Of a stretch of 14,268 nt of DNA, positions 1-7,566 are shown piece after piece. The position numbers and the translations under genes were made by a program. Source of the stretch: Bacteroidota bacterium (lineage in GTDB: Bacteria; Bacteroidota; Ignavibacteria; Ignavibacteriales; Melioribacteraceae); the NCBI GenBank assembly GCA_023447335.1, contig JAEXOD010000131.1, positions 1 through 14,268 on the forward strand, in the 5' to 3' direction. The notes under the pieces are model-generated. The model was given only the letters and a program-made list of their open reading frames with translations. It did not search any database and was not told the origin of the DNA. Position 1 is the first letter of the stretch. Every line of letters begins with the position of its first letter.

Positions 1-923
1 CGTATATACCATACGCTATATTTATAATCACCTAAAAAATCATTTTTATCTCTCTCATATTGTAGCATAAAGGCTGGTGTTCTATGGAAAAGGCTCAGAT
101 TTGCTAAATGTGATGCATTACTCTTTCCAAATTTATCTTTACATAGTTCAGGATTAAATAGTTTAGAAACCCCTACTACCCAACGATAATTGTTTTTAAT
201 TTTTGTTATTTCTCTATAATCACTTGATTTCAAAGGTTTATATTGTAGTGAACCATCTTTTATTAGATAACTGTTTTGATTAAGTAAATTTTTAGCTGTC
301 AAATTCCCTACAATTATTTTCTCACTCTCAATCATTTCATTTTGTATTTTGATAATCCCCGCTTGTTCATATTTTAAATCCTCGTCATCTCTATCTTTTT
401 TTGTTGGGTATGTCAGAATTTTCGAAATATTAAATCGTTTACCTTTATTGTTTAATGTTTTGTTAATCTCTTCTCTAAGCCGATTCAAAAACAACCCTGG
501 ATTTCTTAAATCATTATTAGCTTCAGTGGGTAAAACAATAACATTATTCAATTCTAATTGAGCCAACGAAAATTTCATAGGATTAATTCTTTGACAACAA
601 GCTACACCTATTTGACCCGCCATTATTGGAAATATTTTTTTATTAACCTCAATATCATCTACCTTATAAGTTTTTCTAGAACCATCTAAAAAATATTGGA
701 ATAATGGTTCTGTATTAGATAGTTTTTTAATGGTTTTCGTCAAATCGATTGTGTTTTGAAGAGAAGTATTTGTTTCTCCATATTTATTTTTGTAAATGGT
801 AAAATTTGTCTGCTCTTCATAGGACAAAGTAGGTATTTTTAATTCTTCATCTGCACAATACTGATAAGAATTAAAACATTTTAGATTTGTTTGAGCTTCG
901 ATAACATTTCGAATATCATGCAT
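1..923 (-). CDS. NurA-like DNA repair/defence nuclease, C-terminus cut by window edge
   Basis: The minus-strand frame opens with ATG at 923 and runs without a stop to the window edge, giving 307 visible residues. I assign it to the NurA nuclease family from the order of motifs. LDGS at residues 79-82 and KDGSL at 222-226 match the two DGS motifs whose Asp residues (D80, D223) bind the catalytic metal. They are followed by WVVGVSK near 248-254 and HRTPAF near 280-285, and the visible part ends in the WYI region where NurA proteins are conserved. NurA 5'-3' exo/endonucleases normally work with the hexameric HerA ATPase in DNA-end resection, and related pairs act in phage defence. HerA would be expected downstream, beyond the left edge. 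A second ATG lies 4 bases downstream (CAT at 917-919) in another frame. No SD precedes the start; the leader is A/T only. Family confidence is moderate because no alignment was run. Confidence 0.68.
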   Translation of the reverse strand, partial: MHDIRNVIEAQTNLKCFNSYQYCADEELKIPTLSYEEQTNFTIYKNKYGETNTSLQNTIDLTKTIKKLSNTEPLFQYFLDGSRKTYKVDDIEVNKKIFPIMAGQIGVACCQRINPMKFSLAQLELNNVIVLPTEANNDLRNPGLFLNRLREEINKTLNNKGKRFNISKILTYPTKKDRDDEDLKYEQAGIIKIQNEMIESEKIIVGNLTAKNLLNQNSYLIKDGSLQYKPLKSSDYREITKIKNNYRWVVGVSKLFNPELCKDKFGKSNASHLANLSLFHRTPAFMLQYERDKNDFLGDYKYSVWYI

Positions 924-968
924 AAATAAAATAAATTTTTAATGTTATACCGGCTATTTGGCTCCTTA

Positions 969-991
969 TTTTGCCCATTTTTTGGGTAAAA
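969..991. repeat. Inverted repeat, 9-bp arms, in the AraC-NurA spacer
   Basis: Arms 969-977 and 983-991 (core CCCA/TGGG flanked by TTTT/AAAA) pair across a 5-base T loop, with one mismatch at 973/987 that is G:U in the plus-strand RNA. It lies about 45 bases upstream of the NurA-like start, so it could be part of that gene's operator or leader, or a second hairpin after the terminator-like one at 988-1009. Confidence 0.4.
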
Positions 992-1009
992 ATGCCATTT
1001 CAGCTGGCA
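988..1009 (-). terminator. Weak terminator-like hairpin downstream of the AraC gene
   Basis: Read on the minus strand, TGCCA pairs with TGGCA across a 7-base loop and is followed directly by TTTTT. The 5-bp stem has three G:C pairs, so it is weak. Its position, about 135 bases after the AraC stop and before the NurA-like gene, suggests it ends the AraC transcript or attenuates read-through into the nuclease gene. Confidence 0.38.
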
Positions 1010-1029
1010 ATTAAATAAATCCCTTTTCT

Positions 1030-1069
1030 TACCTTAAAATTAAATATTTTTTGTGTTAATTTCAAGGTA
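1030..1069. repeat. Long inverted repeat (14-bp arms) between AraC and NurA-like genes
   Basis: Arms at 1030-1043 (TACCTTAAAATTAA) and 1056-1069 (TTAATTTCAAGGTA) pair at 13 of 14 positions across a 12-base loop. The one mismatch becomes G:U in the minus-strand RNA. No T tract follows on either strand, so it does not look like an intrinsic terminator. A protein-binding operator or a structured RNA element are both possible. Confidence 0.5.
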
Positions 1070-1144
1070 TCTTTAAAAAATAACGTTTTTTTTCAATATT
1101 TTTAGAATATTTTCAAATGATTTTCTATTCCAATGCCATTATTT

Positions 1145-2035
1145 CTACAAATATGTATTTTTATTAATACTTCTATAATCTTTGGGAGAAAGTCCCGTAT
1201 ATTTTTTAAAGAAACGTGTAAAATAAGATGGGTCATTAAAATTAAGTTTATAACAAATATCAGAAATTGAAAGATCTGTGTGCGTTAGTAACAATTTAAT
1301 TTCCGAAATAATTATTTCGTTAATAACCCACAATGCGGGTTTGTTAACAATACTTTTACAAATTTTATTTAACTGAATACTTGATACATTTAACCGCGAG
1401 GCATAATCACTAACCGATTTATGATTAAAACTATGATGTTTTATCATTTTTTGAAAGTTGTTAAAAATATTAATATTAGATAAATTCTCACCTGAAATAA
1501 CTTGTCCTTCTTGACTAATAATTCTGTATGAATTTATTAAAAGCTGTCCGAAAATAAACATAAGCATTTGAAACCGCTCAGCGTATCTATTAGCCAACTC
1601 CAAATAAATTTCGTCAACTATCTTTAAGCAAGAATCAAATCGGTTACATCCGTCTAAACCGCTAACAACTGAAGGCGTATTAAACTTTAACGAAACCGCC
1701 GGAATGGCTTCTAATACTTTTTCAACTAATCCGGATGATACGGTAAAAATATGTCCGTCAATTTTCGGCTGCCATTTAAACCCATGTAAAAAACCGGGAG
1801 GTATTATTATAAACGTTTTATTTTCAAACTTAATTTCTCTATCCGGCAAATAGCAAATTCCTTCCCCTTTCACTATATAAAACAATTGATATAATTTAGT
1901 ATGTATATGCGGTTTTGCTCTCCAATCGAACAAATGACTTCTTGTTTCAATCAGTTCTACAAAGAAAAAATCGGGCGATAAATAATCATAGTTTTGTAAA
2001 TATAACCCGTTATAATTTTTGAAATCGTCTTTCAT
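1145..2035 (-). CDS. AraC/XylS-family transcriptional regulator, cupin sensor type
   Basis: The 296-residue protein has the two-domain layout of ligand-responsive AraC regulators. Residues about 35-100 form a cupin-like sensor (HIHTKLYQLFYIVKGEG, then IIIPPGFLHGFKW). Residues about 205-290 carry two helix-turn-helix units: SVSDYASRLNVSSIQLNKI near 207-225 and LSISDICYKLNFNDPSYFTR near 255-274, closing with the signature FFKKYTGLSPKDYR. The HxH...QLFYI start resembles regulators of the PobR/HpaA kind, which respond to aromatic acids; that is family-level resemblance, not proof of ligand. It is divergent from the secreted hydrolase at 2142 across a 106-bp spacer, which suggests it controls that gene and itself. 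No SD precedes ATG 2035. The next gene on this strand, the NurA-like nuclease, is separated by 221 bp of inverted repeats. Confidence 0.9.
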   Translation of the reverse strand: MKDDFKNYNGLYLQNYDYLSPDFFFVELIETRSHLFDWRAKPHIHTKLYQLFYIVKGEGICYLPDREIKFENKTFIIIPPGFLHGFKWQPKIDGHIFTVSSGLVEKVLEAIPAVSLKFNTPSVVSGLDGCNRFDSCLKIVDEIYLELANRYAERFQMLMFIFGQLLINSYRIISQEGQVISGENLSNINIFNNFQKMIKHHSFNHKSVSDYASRLNVSSIQLNKICKSIVNKPALWVINEIIISEIKLLLTHTDLSISDICYKLNFNDPSYFTRFFKKYTGLSPKDYRSINKNTYL

Positions 2036-2141
2036 CTATAATTCAATAATTTGTACAAGTAATATAACAAAAAGTGAAATTTTGATTAAAAATAAATTAC
2101 TAAATTTTCGACTATATTTTTAATCATAAAGGAACAAACAA
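2036..2141. promoter_or_regulatory. Shared divergent promoter region of AraC regulator and secreted hydrolase
   Basis: This spacer must hold both start regions. Visible elements are an 8-bp palindrome TTGTACAA at 2051-2058, a possible operator, and toward the hydrolase a TTTG at 2081-2084 and TAAATTTT at 2101-2108. These resemble the Bacteroidota TTTG / TAnnTTTG promoter boxes, but their 16-base spacing is shorter than the usual 19-21. AAAGGA at 2128-2133 is a fair ribosome-binding site for ATG 2142. Confidence 0.4.
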
Positions 2142-3338
2142 ATGAAAAACAAACTTATATTGATTTCACTTTATATATTAGCATATACTTATGTAATAAA
2201 CGCACAAAGTATAACTGCAACTTATTCTAACGTAGATTATGTCGGCAACAACAATACCAAACAAATGATGGATATTTATATTCCTTCTAACGTAACTTCC
2301 CCTGCCCCTCTAATAGTACATATACATGGCGGAGCATTTATGATGGGGGCAAAAGGAGATGCAACAACATTTTCAACATTTTATAACAATGGTTATGTAT
2401 GTGCAGATTTAAATTATAGATTAAGCGGTGATTCATTATGGCCCGCTCAACTATACGATTGTAAGGCAGCAATAAGATTTTTAAAGGCAAATGCTTCAAC
2501 ATATCACATAGATACCAACCGTATAGGTATTATCGGTGAATCTGCAGGGGCTTATTTATCGGTTATGTTAGGAGTAACCGGTAATGTAAAAAATTTAGAA
2601 GGATACCATTTGGGAAATACAAACGTAACTAGTAAAGTACATGCCGTAGTTGATCTTTTTGGACCTACTAATTTTTTATTAATGGACGGATATGAGGCTG
2701 CCGGATGTGCTTCGGCTAATCATAATGCAGCTAACTCACCGGAATCAAGGTTGTTAGGTTGCGCACTAACAACCTGTCCGGATTTAGTTTTAGCAGCTTC
2801 TCCTATGACTTACCTTGATTCTACAGACGCTTGTTTTTTCATTTCTTGCGGAACAAATGACTGTACGGTTGCTCCAAATTCAAGTATAGTTTTTGATGAA
2901 GCCTTAACTAATTTAGGCTTTTATCATATATTTGAACTAGTTCAAGGACAAGGACACGGCGGTTCATTTTGGCATTCAACCTCACAAGATGCAAAATATT
3001 TAAGCTTTTTTAACGAAAATTTAACCGGAGCCACCTCTGTTGGTTCAAATTATAATAATAATATTGAAATTCCGAATAATTTTATTTTAGAAGATAATTT
3101 TCCTAACCCTTTCAATCCTACTACAACAATAGGATACGGTTTACCTACAGATGCCGATATTAATTTAACCGTTTACGATATGACAGGTCAAGAAGTAATT
3201 AAATTAGTAAGCGGCAACGTTTCGGCAGGTTACCATACAGTTGTTTTTGATTCCTCAGGACTTTCCAGCGGAAATTATATTTATGCAATTAATTCTAACG
3301 GTTTTAGAATTGCAAAAAAAATGACAATACTTAAATAA
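2142..3338 (+). CDS. Secreted alpha/beta hydrolase (BD-FAE/carboxylesterase type) with T9SS sorting domain
   Basis: The 398-residue protein starts with a signal peptide (MKNKLILISLYILAYTYVIN, cut near AQS at 21-23). The esterase domain spans about 25-295. It has an HGG oxyanion-hole motif at 62-64, nucleophile elbow GESAG at 132-136 with S134, a likely acid D240 in GTND, and catalytic H272 in GHGGSFW, so the triad looks complete. This layout fits the BD-FAE group of acetyl-xylan/feruloyl-type esterases; the exact substrate cannot be read off. Residues about 313-398 form a type A T9SS C-terminal sorting domain, with NFPNPFNP at 319-326, VYDMTGQEV near 344-352, GLSSGNYIY near 373-381 and a final KKM.ILK. 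The enzyme should cross the inner membrane by Sec, then be secreted and attached or released by type IX secretion. The divergent AraC gene is its likely regulator. Confidence 0.9.
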   Translation: MKNKLILISLYILAYTYVINAQSITATYSNVDYVGNNNTKQMMDIYIPSNVTSPAPLIVHIHGGAFMMGAKGDATTFSTFYNNGYVCADLNYRLSGDSLWPAQLYDCKAAIRFLKANASTYHIDTNRIGIIGESAGAYLSVMLGVTGNVKNLEGYHLGNTNVTSKVHAVVDLFGPTNFLLMDGYEAAGCASANHNAANSPESRLLGCALTTCPDLVLAASPMTYLDSTDACFFISCGTNDCTVAPNSSIVFDEALTNLGFYHIFELVQGQGHGGSFWHSTSQDAKYLSFFNENLTGATSVGSNYNNNIEIPNNFILEDNFPNPFNPTTTIGYGLPTDADINLTVYDMTGQEVIKLVSGNVSAGYHTVVFDSSGLSSGNYIYAINSNGFRIAKKMTILK

Positions 3339-3341
3339 AGT

Positions 3342-3363
3342 TTCAACAACTCATTTTGTTGAA
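3342..3363 (+). repeat. Perfect 8-bp hairpin after the hydrolase stop
   Basis: TTCAACAA (3342-3349) pairs perfectly with TTGTTGAA (3356-3363) across a 6-base loop, starting 4 bases after the stop codon. No T run follows, so alone it is probably a 3'-end stabilising stem in tandem with the terminator at 3380. Confidence 0.55.
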
Positions 3364-3379
3364 TATAGGGGTAAGCAAT

Positions 3380-3410
3380 AAAGCTATCAAGTAATTTGGT
3401 AGCTTTTTTT
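3380..3410 (+). terminator. Rho-independent terminator of the hydrolase gene
   Basis: The arm AAAGCTATCAA (3380-3390) pairs with TTTGGTAGCTTT (3395-3406) with one G:U pair and a short GTAA loop. The descending arm runs into seven T residues at 3404-3410. This is the expected form and place for an intrinsic terminator. Confidence 0.8.
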
Positions 3411-3755
3411 ATTCTATCTAGTTAATTTTTATTCTATAAAATGTAAAAACAATAAAATTAGTAATTATCCCAATTACATTAAGTAATAAATATGTTAACA
3501 AAAAAAATCACTTTTAAACTTGTTAAATTTGTGCTATTATTTTGCAAAAAAGTACCATTTTACATGATAAAATTTACTTAACTTAATTAAAACTTACCTT
3601 GAATTTTCTAAAAATTTAAATGACTTAAATTATTTTTTACACTTATCATACGGCTCATAATTCTGAATAAATTTAAAAAGCCGAATAATTTATCCAATCA
3701 CTTTTACTAAATACGAAATAAGTAGATAGTTATTATTTGCTAAATAGGATCTTAT
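3411..3755. other. Non-coding A/T-rich gap upstream of the hybrid kinase
   Basis: I see no plausible gene or RNA gene in these 345 bases. Short elements are a TGTTAACA palindrome at 3493-3500 and a perfect TAnnTTTG-type box (TAAATTTG, 3524-3531). That box has no TTTG partner at the right distance and lies over 220 bases from the next start. A weak SD, AGGAT at 3746-3750, sits 5 bases before ATG 3756. The kinase promoter is probably here but cannot be placed firmly. Confidence 0.5.
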
Positions 3756-6700
3756 ATGAAACTTTATACCTTAATAAAGAATAGAAAACCAACCTTGCAA
3801 AGAAAAATCATATTTTATATGCTTCTGTTAGCCGTTCTAACTATTACTCCATTTTTTGTTACTTTTTATAATTTTCAAAAGACTGCATTACTGCAAGGAA
3901 TTGACGAAAAGTTACGAACAGCAGCAATAATGGCAAAAAATACTCTTCAAAACGATTATCATGATAAAATAAAAAATTCAAAATCGGTTAATAGTAGTGA
4001 ATACTTTAAAATTGTTGAAAGAAATAATAAACTATGTAAAGTACTCGGACTTAAATATATATGGAGTTTACTTAAAATAAACAATAGCATAGTTTTTACA
4101 ACTGCAACTTCCCCGGATATGAAAATCGGGAATAATAAACATGCGGCTTTTTTTGAAAGACATTCCAATCCCGATGCATATAATCAAGTCTTTAATAATA
4201 TGAAAGTAACTTATAAAATAATTGAAGATAAATGGGGTAAAATAAGAGTTGTACTTGTTCCTTATAGCGACTCATTAGGACGTCATTATTTGTTCGGAGC
4301 CTGTATAAGACTAACCGATGTAGAAAATAAAATGCAAACTATCCTTTTAACTTGTATATTAATTAGTATAGGAATTTTAGCCGGTGCAATTTGTATTTGT
4401 CTATTATTGGCTCAGTTTATTGCCATCCCGATAGTGCAGCTTACAAAAACAATTGAAGGACTTTCTGAAGGGAATGTTAAACTTATTGCAGAAAAACAGG
4501 GTACTTATGAACAAATAATTTTGGCTGAAAGCTTTAATAAATTAAATAAAAATTTGCACGATAAGATTGCAGAATATAATATATCGGAGAAGTTGCTTCA
4601 AGAAAGCGAAGCAAGACATTGTTCAATGATAACCAACATCTCCGAAGTTATTGTTATAATAGACAGCAATTTTATTATCAAATATGTTAGCCCTAATATT
4701 ACTAAAAATTTCGGCTGGCTTCCGAGTGATCTAATCAATACTAACAGCTTCCTAAACGTAGATCCGACAGATATTAAAAATTTAAACGATGAGATAAATT
4801 TACTATTAGAAAGAAATAATTCTTCAAAATCATTTACATTTAGATATAAGTGCAAAGATAATAGCTACAAACCGATTGAATTAACGGCAAAAAATTTAAT
4901 AAATGATCCGATAATTAACGGAATTTTAGTTAATTTTCGTGATATAACGAAAAGACGCGCCATAGAGTTAGCCTTACTAGAAAATGAGCAAAGGCAACGC
5001 GATATGATTAATAACCTACCCGGTTTTATTTATCGTTGTAAAAACGATCCAAATTGGACAATGGTATTTATAAGTGAAGGTTGTAAAGCCATTACCGGCT
5101 ACTCAGCAGATGATTTTTTATTTAACAAAAAATTGGCTTTTAATGATATTGTAAGAGCAGATTACCAAAATAGACTATTCAATAAAGTACAAGAATCAAT
5201 AAAAAAGAAAGAACCGTTTCAACATAACAGCTATCCGATTATAACGGCAAGCGGTGAAACTCGATATTTTTGGGAACGTGGTTATGGTGTGTATTCCGAA
5301 AGCGGTGAGTTAAAATATCTTGAAGGTTTCATTACAGATATAACCGAATCTAAATTAGCCGAAATAAATTTAAAGAAGCTATCGCGTGCAGTTGAACAAA
5401 GTCAAGTTTCAATAATGATTACAAATAAAGAAAATATTATAGAATACGTAAATCCTAAATTCCTGGAGGTAAGTGGTTACACGTACAACGAAATTTTAGG
5501 AAGAAATCCAAGTTTTCTAAAATCAGGGGTAGAAATCGGAAAAGATGATGACGAGATGGGGAATATATTAAATTCCGAAAAAGAATGGAAATGTATTTTT
5601 CACAATAAAAAGAAAAACGGGGAGCACTATTGGGAATCTGCAACAATATCCCCCGTAAAAAACGACTTAGGAGAAACGACCCATTATGTTGCGGTAAAGG
5701 AAGACATAACCGAAAAGATTGAAATGGAGCAAAATTTGCATAAAGCCTTAGAACGAGCCGAAGAAATGAATAGACTTAAAACTAACTTTATTGCAAATAT
5801 GAACCATGAATTTAGAACTCCCTTAAACGGAATATTGGGGTTTTCTGCATTATTAAGCGATGAGTTAAATGAAAAAGATCATCTAATTATGGCTAATGCT
5901 ATATATAATTCCGCAAAAAGGTTAAACGCTACATTAAATTTAATACTTGATCTTTCAAATTTTGAATCCGAAAAAGTTGATTTAACCTTTAAACAAATTG
6001 AAGTTGTAGAAACTATTAAAAATGTTGCTAATTTGTTCTATAGCTCGGCAATTCAAAAAAATCTACAATTTAATATAATTGCTAAACAAGAGTTTATCTA
6101 TGCAGAACTTGACGATTATTATTTTCCGCGTGTTATTCATAATTTAATTGATAATGCACTAAAATATACGGAAGAAGGAAGCATCACTATCGAAATCGGT
6201 ATTAAACCGGAATTTGACAACAATAAATTTTATATAAATGTAATTGATACCGGAATTGGTATTTCTCCCGAGAAGATTAATATAATTTGGGAAGCTTTTA
6301 GGCAAGGAAGCGAAGGACTAAATAGAAGTTTTGAAGGTACCGGTTTAGGATTAACAATTGCAAAGAAAATTACTAATCTCTTTAAAGGCAATATTACCGT
6401 TGAAAGCACACTTGGAAAAGGTTCTATTTTTACTTTAGAACTTCCGAGAATTACTTCTGATCTTATTGTAACTTCACCTTTAATTAAAACATCAGAAAGT
6501 TATATTAGTATCGAAAAACCCAGAACTTTGAATTTTTTACCGTTAGTGTTATATGTTGAAGATGATGAAATAAATCAAAGTGTTGTAAGCCAATTTCTAA
6601 AAAATAAATATAAATTAGAAAAAGCTATGGATGCAACATCTGCATTAAAACTTATTAACAAGAAAAAATATGATATAATTTTAATGGATATTAACTTGGG

Positions 6701-6899
6701 TATTGGGATGAACGGAATACAATTAACAAAAGAGATTAGACAAAATATGATCTATAAAAATGTTCCTATTATTGCAGTTACCGCATATACTACCGAAGCA
6801 GAAAAACAAGAATTCTTTGCGGCGGGATGCAGCCATTATTTACAAAAACCCTTTATAAAAAAGGATTTAATAGCTTTACTTGACAGCCTATTTATTTAA
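3756..6899 (+). CDS. Membrane hybrid sensor histidine kinase with three PAS domains and a receiver
   Basis: Domains in order over 1047 residues: transmembrane segment about 18-39; periplasmic sensor of about 155 residues (41-195), possibly Cache-like, containing YIWSLLKI; second transmembrane segment about 196-220; HAMP linker about 221-272; three PAS domains at roughly 283-400, 410-535 and 542-655, each ending in a D-I-T motif (RDIT, TDIT, EDIT); HisKA with phospho-acceptor H684 in NHEFRTPLNG; HATPase_c with N800 (LIDNALKY), D831 (DTGIGI) and GTGLGL at 861-866; receiver about 928-1045 with D936/D937, phospho-acceptor D978, T1009 and K1031 (QKPF). All residues needed for autophosphorylation and internal phosphotransfer are present. 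No HPt domain, output domain or separate response regulator gene is adjacent, so it is an orphan hybrid kinase whose output is unknown. The following gene is convergent, with no clear terminator in the 68-bp gap. Confidence 0.93.
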   Translation: MKLYTLIKNRKPTLQRKIIFYMLLLAVLTITPFFVTFYNFQKTALLQGIDEKLRTAAIMAKNTLQNDYHDKIKNSKSVNSSEYFKIVERNNKLCKVLGLKYIWSLLKINNSIVFTTATSPDMKIGNNKHAAFFERHSNPDAYNQVFNNMKVTYKIIEDKWGKIRVVLVPYSDSLGRHYLFGACIRLTDVENKMQTILLTCILISIGILAGAICICLLLAQFIAIPIVQLTKTIEGLSEGNVKLIAEKQGTYEQIILAESFNKLNKNLHDKIAEYNISEKLLQESEARHCSMITNISEVIVIIDSNFIIKYVSPNITKNFGWLPSDLINTNSFLNVDPTDIKNLNDEINLLLERNNSSKSFTFRYKCKDNSYKPIELTAKNLINDPIINGILVNFRDITKRRAIELALLENEQRQRDMINNLPGFIYRCKNDPNWTMVFISEGCKAITGYSADDFLFNKKLAFNDIVRADYQNRLFNKVQESIKKKEPFQHNSYPIITASGETRYFWERGYGVYSESGELKYLEGFITDITESKLAEINLKKLSRAVEQSQVSIMITNKENIIEYVNPKFLEVSGYTYNEILGRNPSFLKSGVEIGKDDDEMGNILNSEKEWKCIFHNKKKNGEHYWESATISPVKNDLGETTHYVAVKEDITEKIEMEQNLHKALERAEEMNRLKTNFIANMNHEFRTPLNGILGFSALLSDELNEKDHLIMANAIYNSAKRLNATLNLILDLSNFESEKVDLTFKQIEVVETIKNVANLFYSSAIQKNLQFNIIAKQEFIYAELDDYYFPRVIHNLIDNALKYTEEGSITIEIGIKPEFDNNKFYINVIDTGIGISPEKINIIWEAFRQGSEGLNRSFEGTGLGLTIAKKITNLFKGNITVESTLGKGSIFTLELPRITSDLIVTSPLIKTSESYISIEKPRTLNFLPLVLYVEDDEINQSVVSQFLKNKYKLEKAMDATSALKLINKKKYDIILMDINLGIGMNGIQLTKEIRQNMIYKNVPIIAVTAYTTEAEKQEFFAAGCSHYLQKPFIKKDLIALLDSLFI

Positions 6900-6967
6900 A
6901 TGATAACTAATAAAACAAATAAACCTTTAATTAATATGCTTATATTTCCGTAAAATATTTGTCCTAC

Positions 6968-7504
6968 TTATTTCCATTTAATAGTACAACCGATCGTAAA
7001 AGTTTCCGGTACAGAAATTTCTTCTCCGTTTAAATGTTCATTTATGGCGTTTTCCAAATATTTGTGCTTTACCAAATTTTCATTTTGCCAATTATCGTCA
7101 ATTTTTCCGTGAAATATTAATTTTCTTTCTTCATTAAACATAAAAATTTCAGGAGTATGAGTAGCATCAAAACTTTTAGCCGTTTCTTGACTTTCATCGC
7201 GTAAATAAGGAAAATTAAAGCCAATTTTTTCTGCACGTTTTTTCATCTCTTCAAAACTATCCTCCGGATAACCTAAATCGTCATTACTATTTATAGCTAA
7301 AACAGCAACACTCTCCCTATATTTATCTTGCAATGATATTATCCTTTTTTCGTAAGCTTGCACATACGGACAGTGATTACAACTAAAAACAATAATTAAT
7401 ATGTTTTTATCCGCAAACGAGTCGTGACCGAAATAATTCCCGTCAACCGCTATTAAATTAAACTGCGGAATTAATGATCCCAATTTTAATTTTGAAGTGG
7501 ACAT
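6968..7504 (-). CDS. Thioredoxin-family protein (AhpC/TSA-like fold) with CNHC motif
   Basis: A 178-residue protein with a peroxiredoxin/ResA-like thioredoxin fold. It has the FSCNHCPYVQAYE motif, with Cys 42 and Cys 45 as a CxxC pair, a cis-proline context THTPEIF (P118), and a C-terminal GCTIKWK with a third Cys at 173. The CxHCPYV start together with the GC-IKWK end marks a conserved family usually annotated only as thioredoxin family protein; its substrate is not known to me. No signal peptide or lipobox is visible, so it is probably cytoplasmic, unlike the exported ResA/TlpA proteins. ATG 7504 is preceded by AGGA at a 7-base spacing. It diverges from the carboxypeptidase gene and is convergent with the hybrid kinase. 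Confidence 0.88.
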   Translation of the reverse strand: MSTSKLKLGSLIPQFNLIAVDGNYFGHDSFADKNILIIVFSCNHCPYVQAYEKRIISLQDKYRESVAVLAINSNDDLGYPEDSFEEMKKRAEKIGFNFPYLRDESQETAKSFDATHTPEIFMFNEERKLIFHGKIDDNWQNENLVKHKYLENAINEHLNGEEISVPETFTIGCTIKWK

Positions 7505-7566
7505 ATTTTTTCCTAATTTATTAGTATATTATATTCAAAAATTGTTTAATTAAATTTAGCGTAAAA
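7505..7566. promoter_or_regulatory. Divergent promoter region, thioredoxin-family and carboxypeptidase genes
   Basis: These 62 A/T-rich bases separate two outward-facing starts and must carry both promoters. Toward the carboxypeptidase, TAAATTTA at 7551-7558 resembles a TAnnTTTG box only 8 bases before the ATG, and there is no SD. Toward the thioredoxin gene, AGGA is visible. No operator symmetry stands out. Confidence 0.35.

Noticed and set aside
349..561. Plus-strand open frame of 70 codons
   Set aside because: It lies wholly antisense to the NurA-like gene, and its translation has no recognisable motif.
3596..3609. TACCTTGAATTTT similar to an arm of the inverted repeat at 1030-1069
   Set aside because: Only about nine bases match the minus-strand arm TACCTTGAAATTAA in A/T-rich DNA, and there is no second arm nearby. 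Chance is the simpler explanation.
3650..3685. Possible hairpin CGGCT...AGCCG upstream of the hybrid kinase
   Set aside because: A 5-bp stem with a loop of more than 20 bases and no flanking support is too weak to call.
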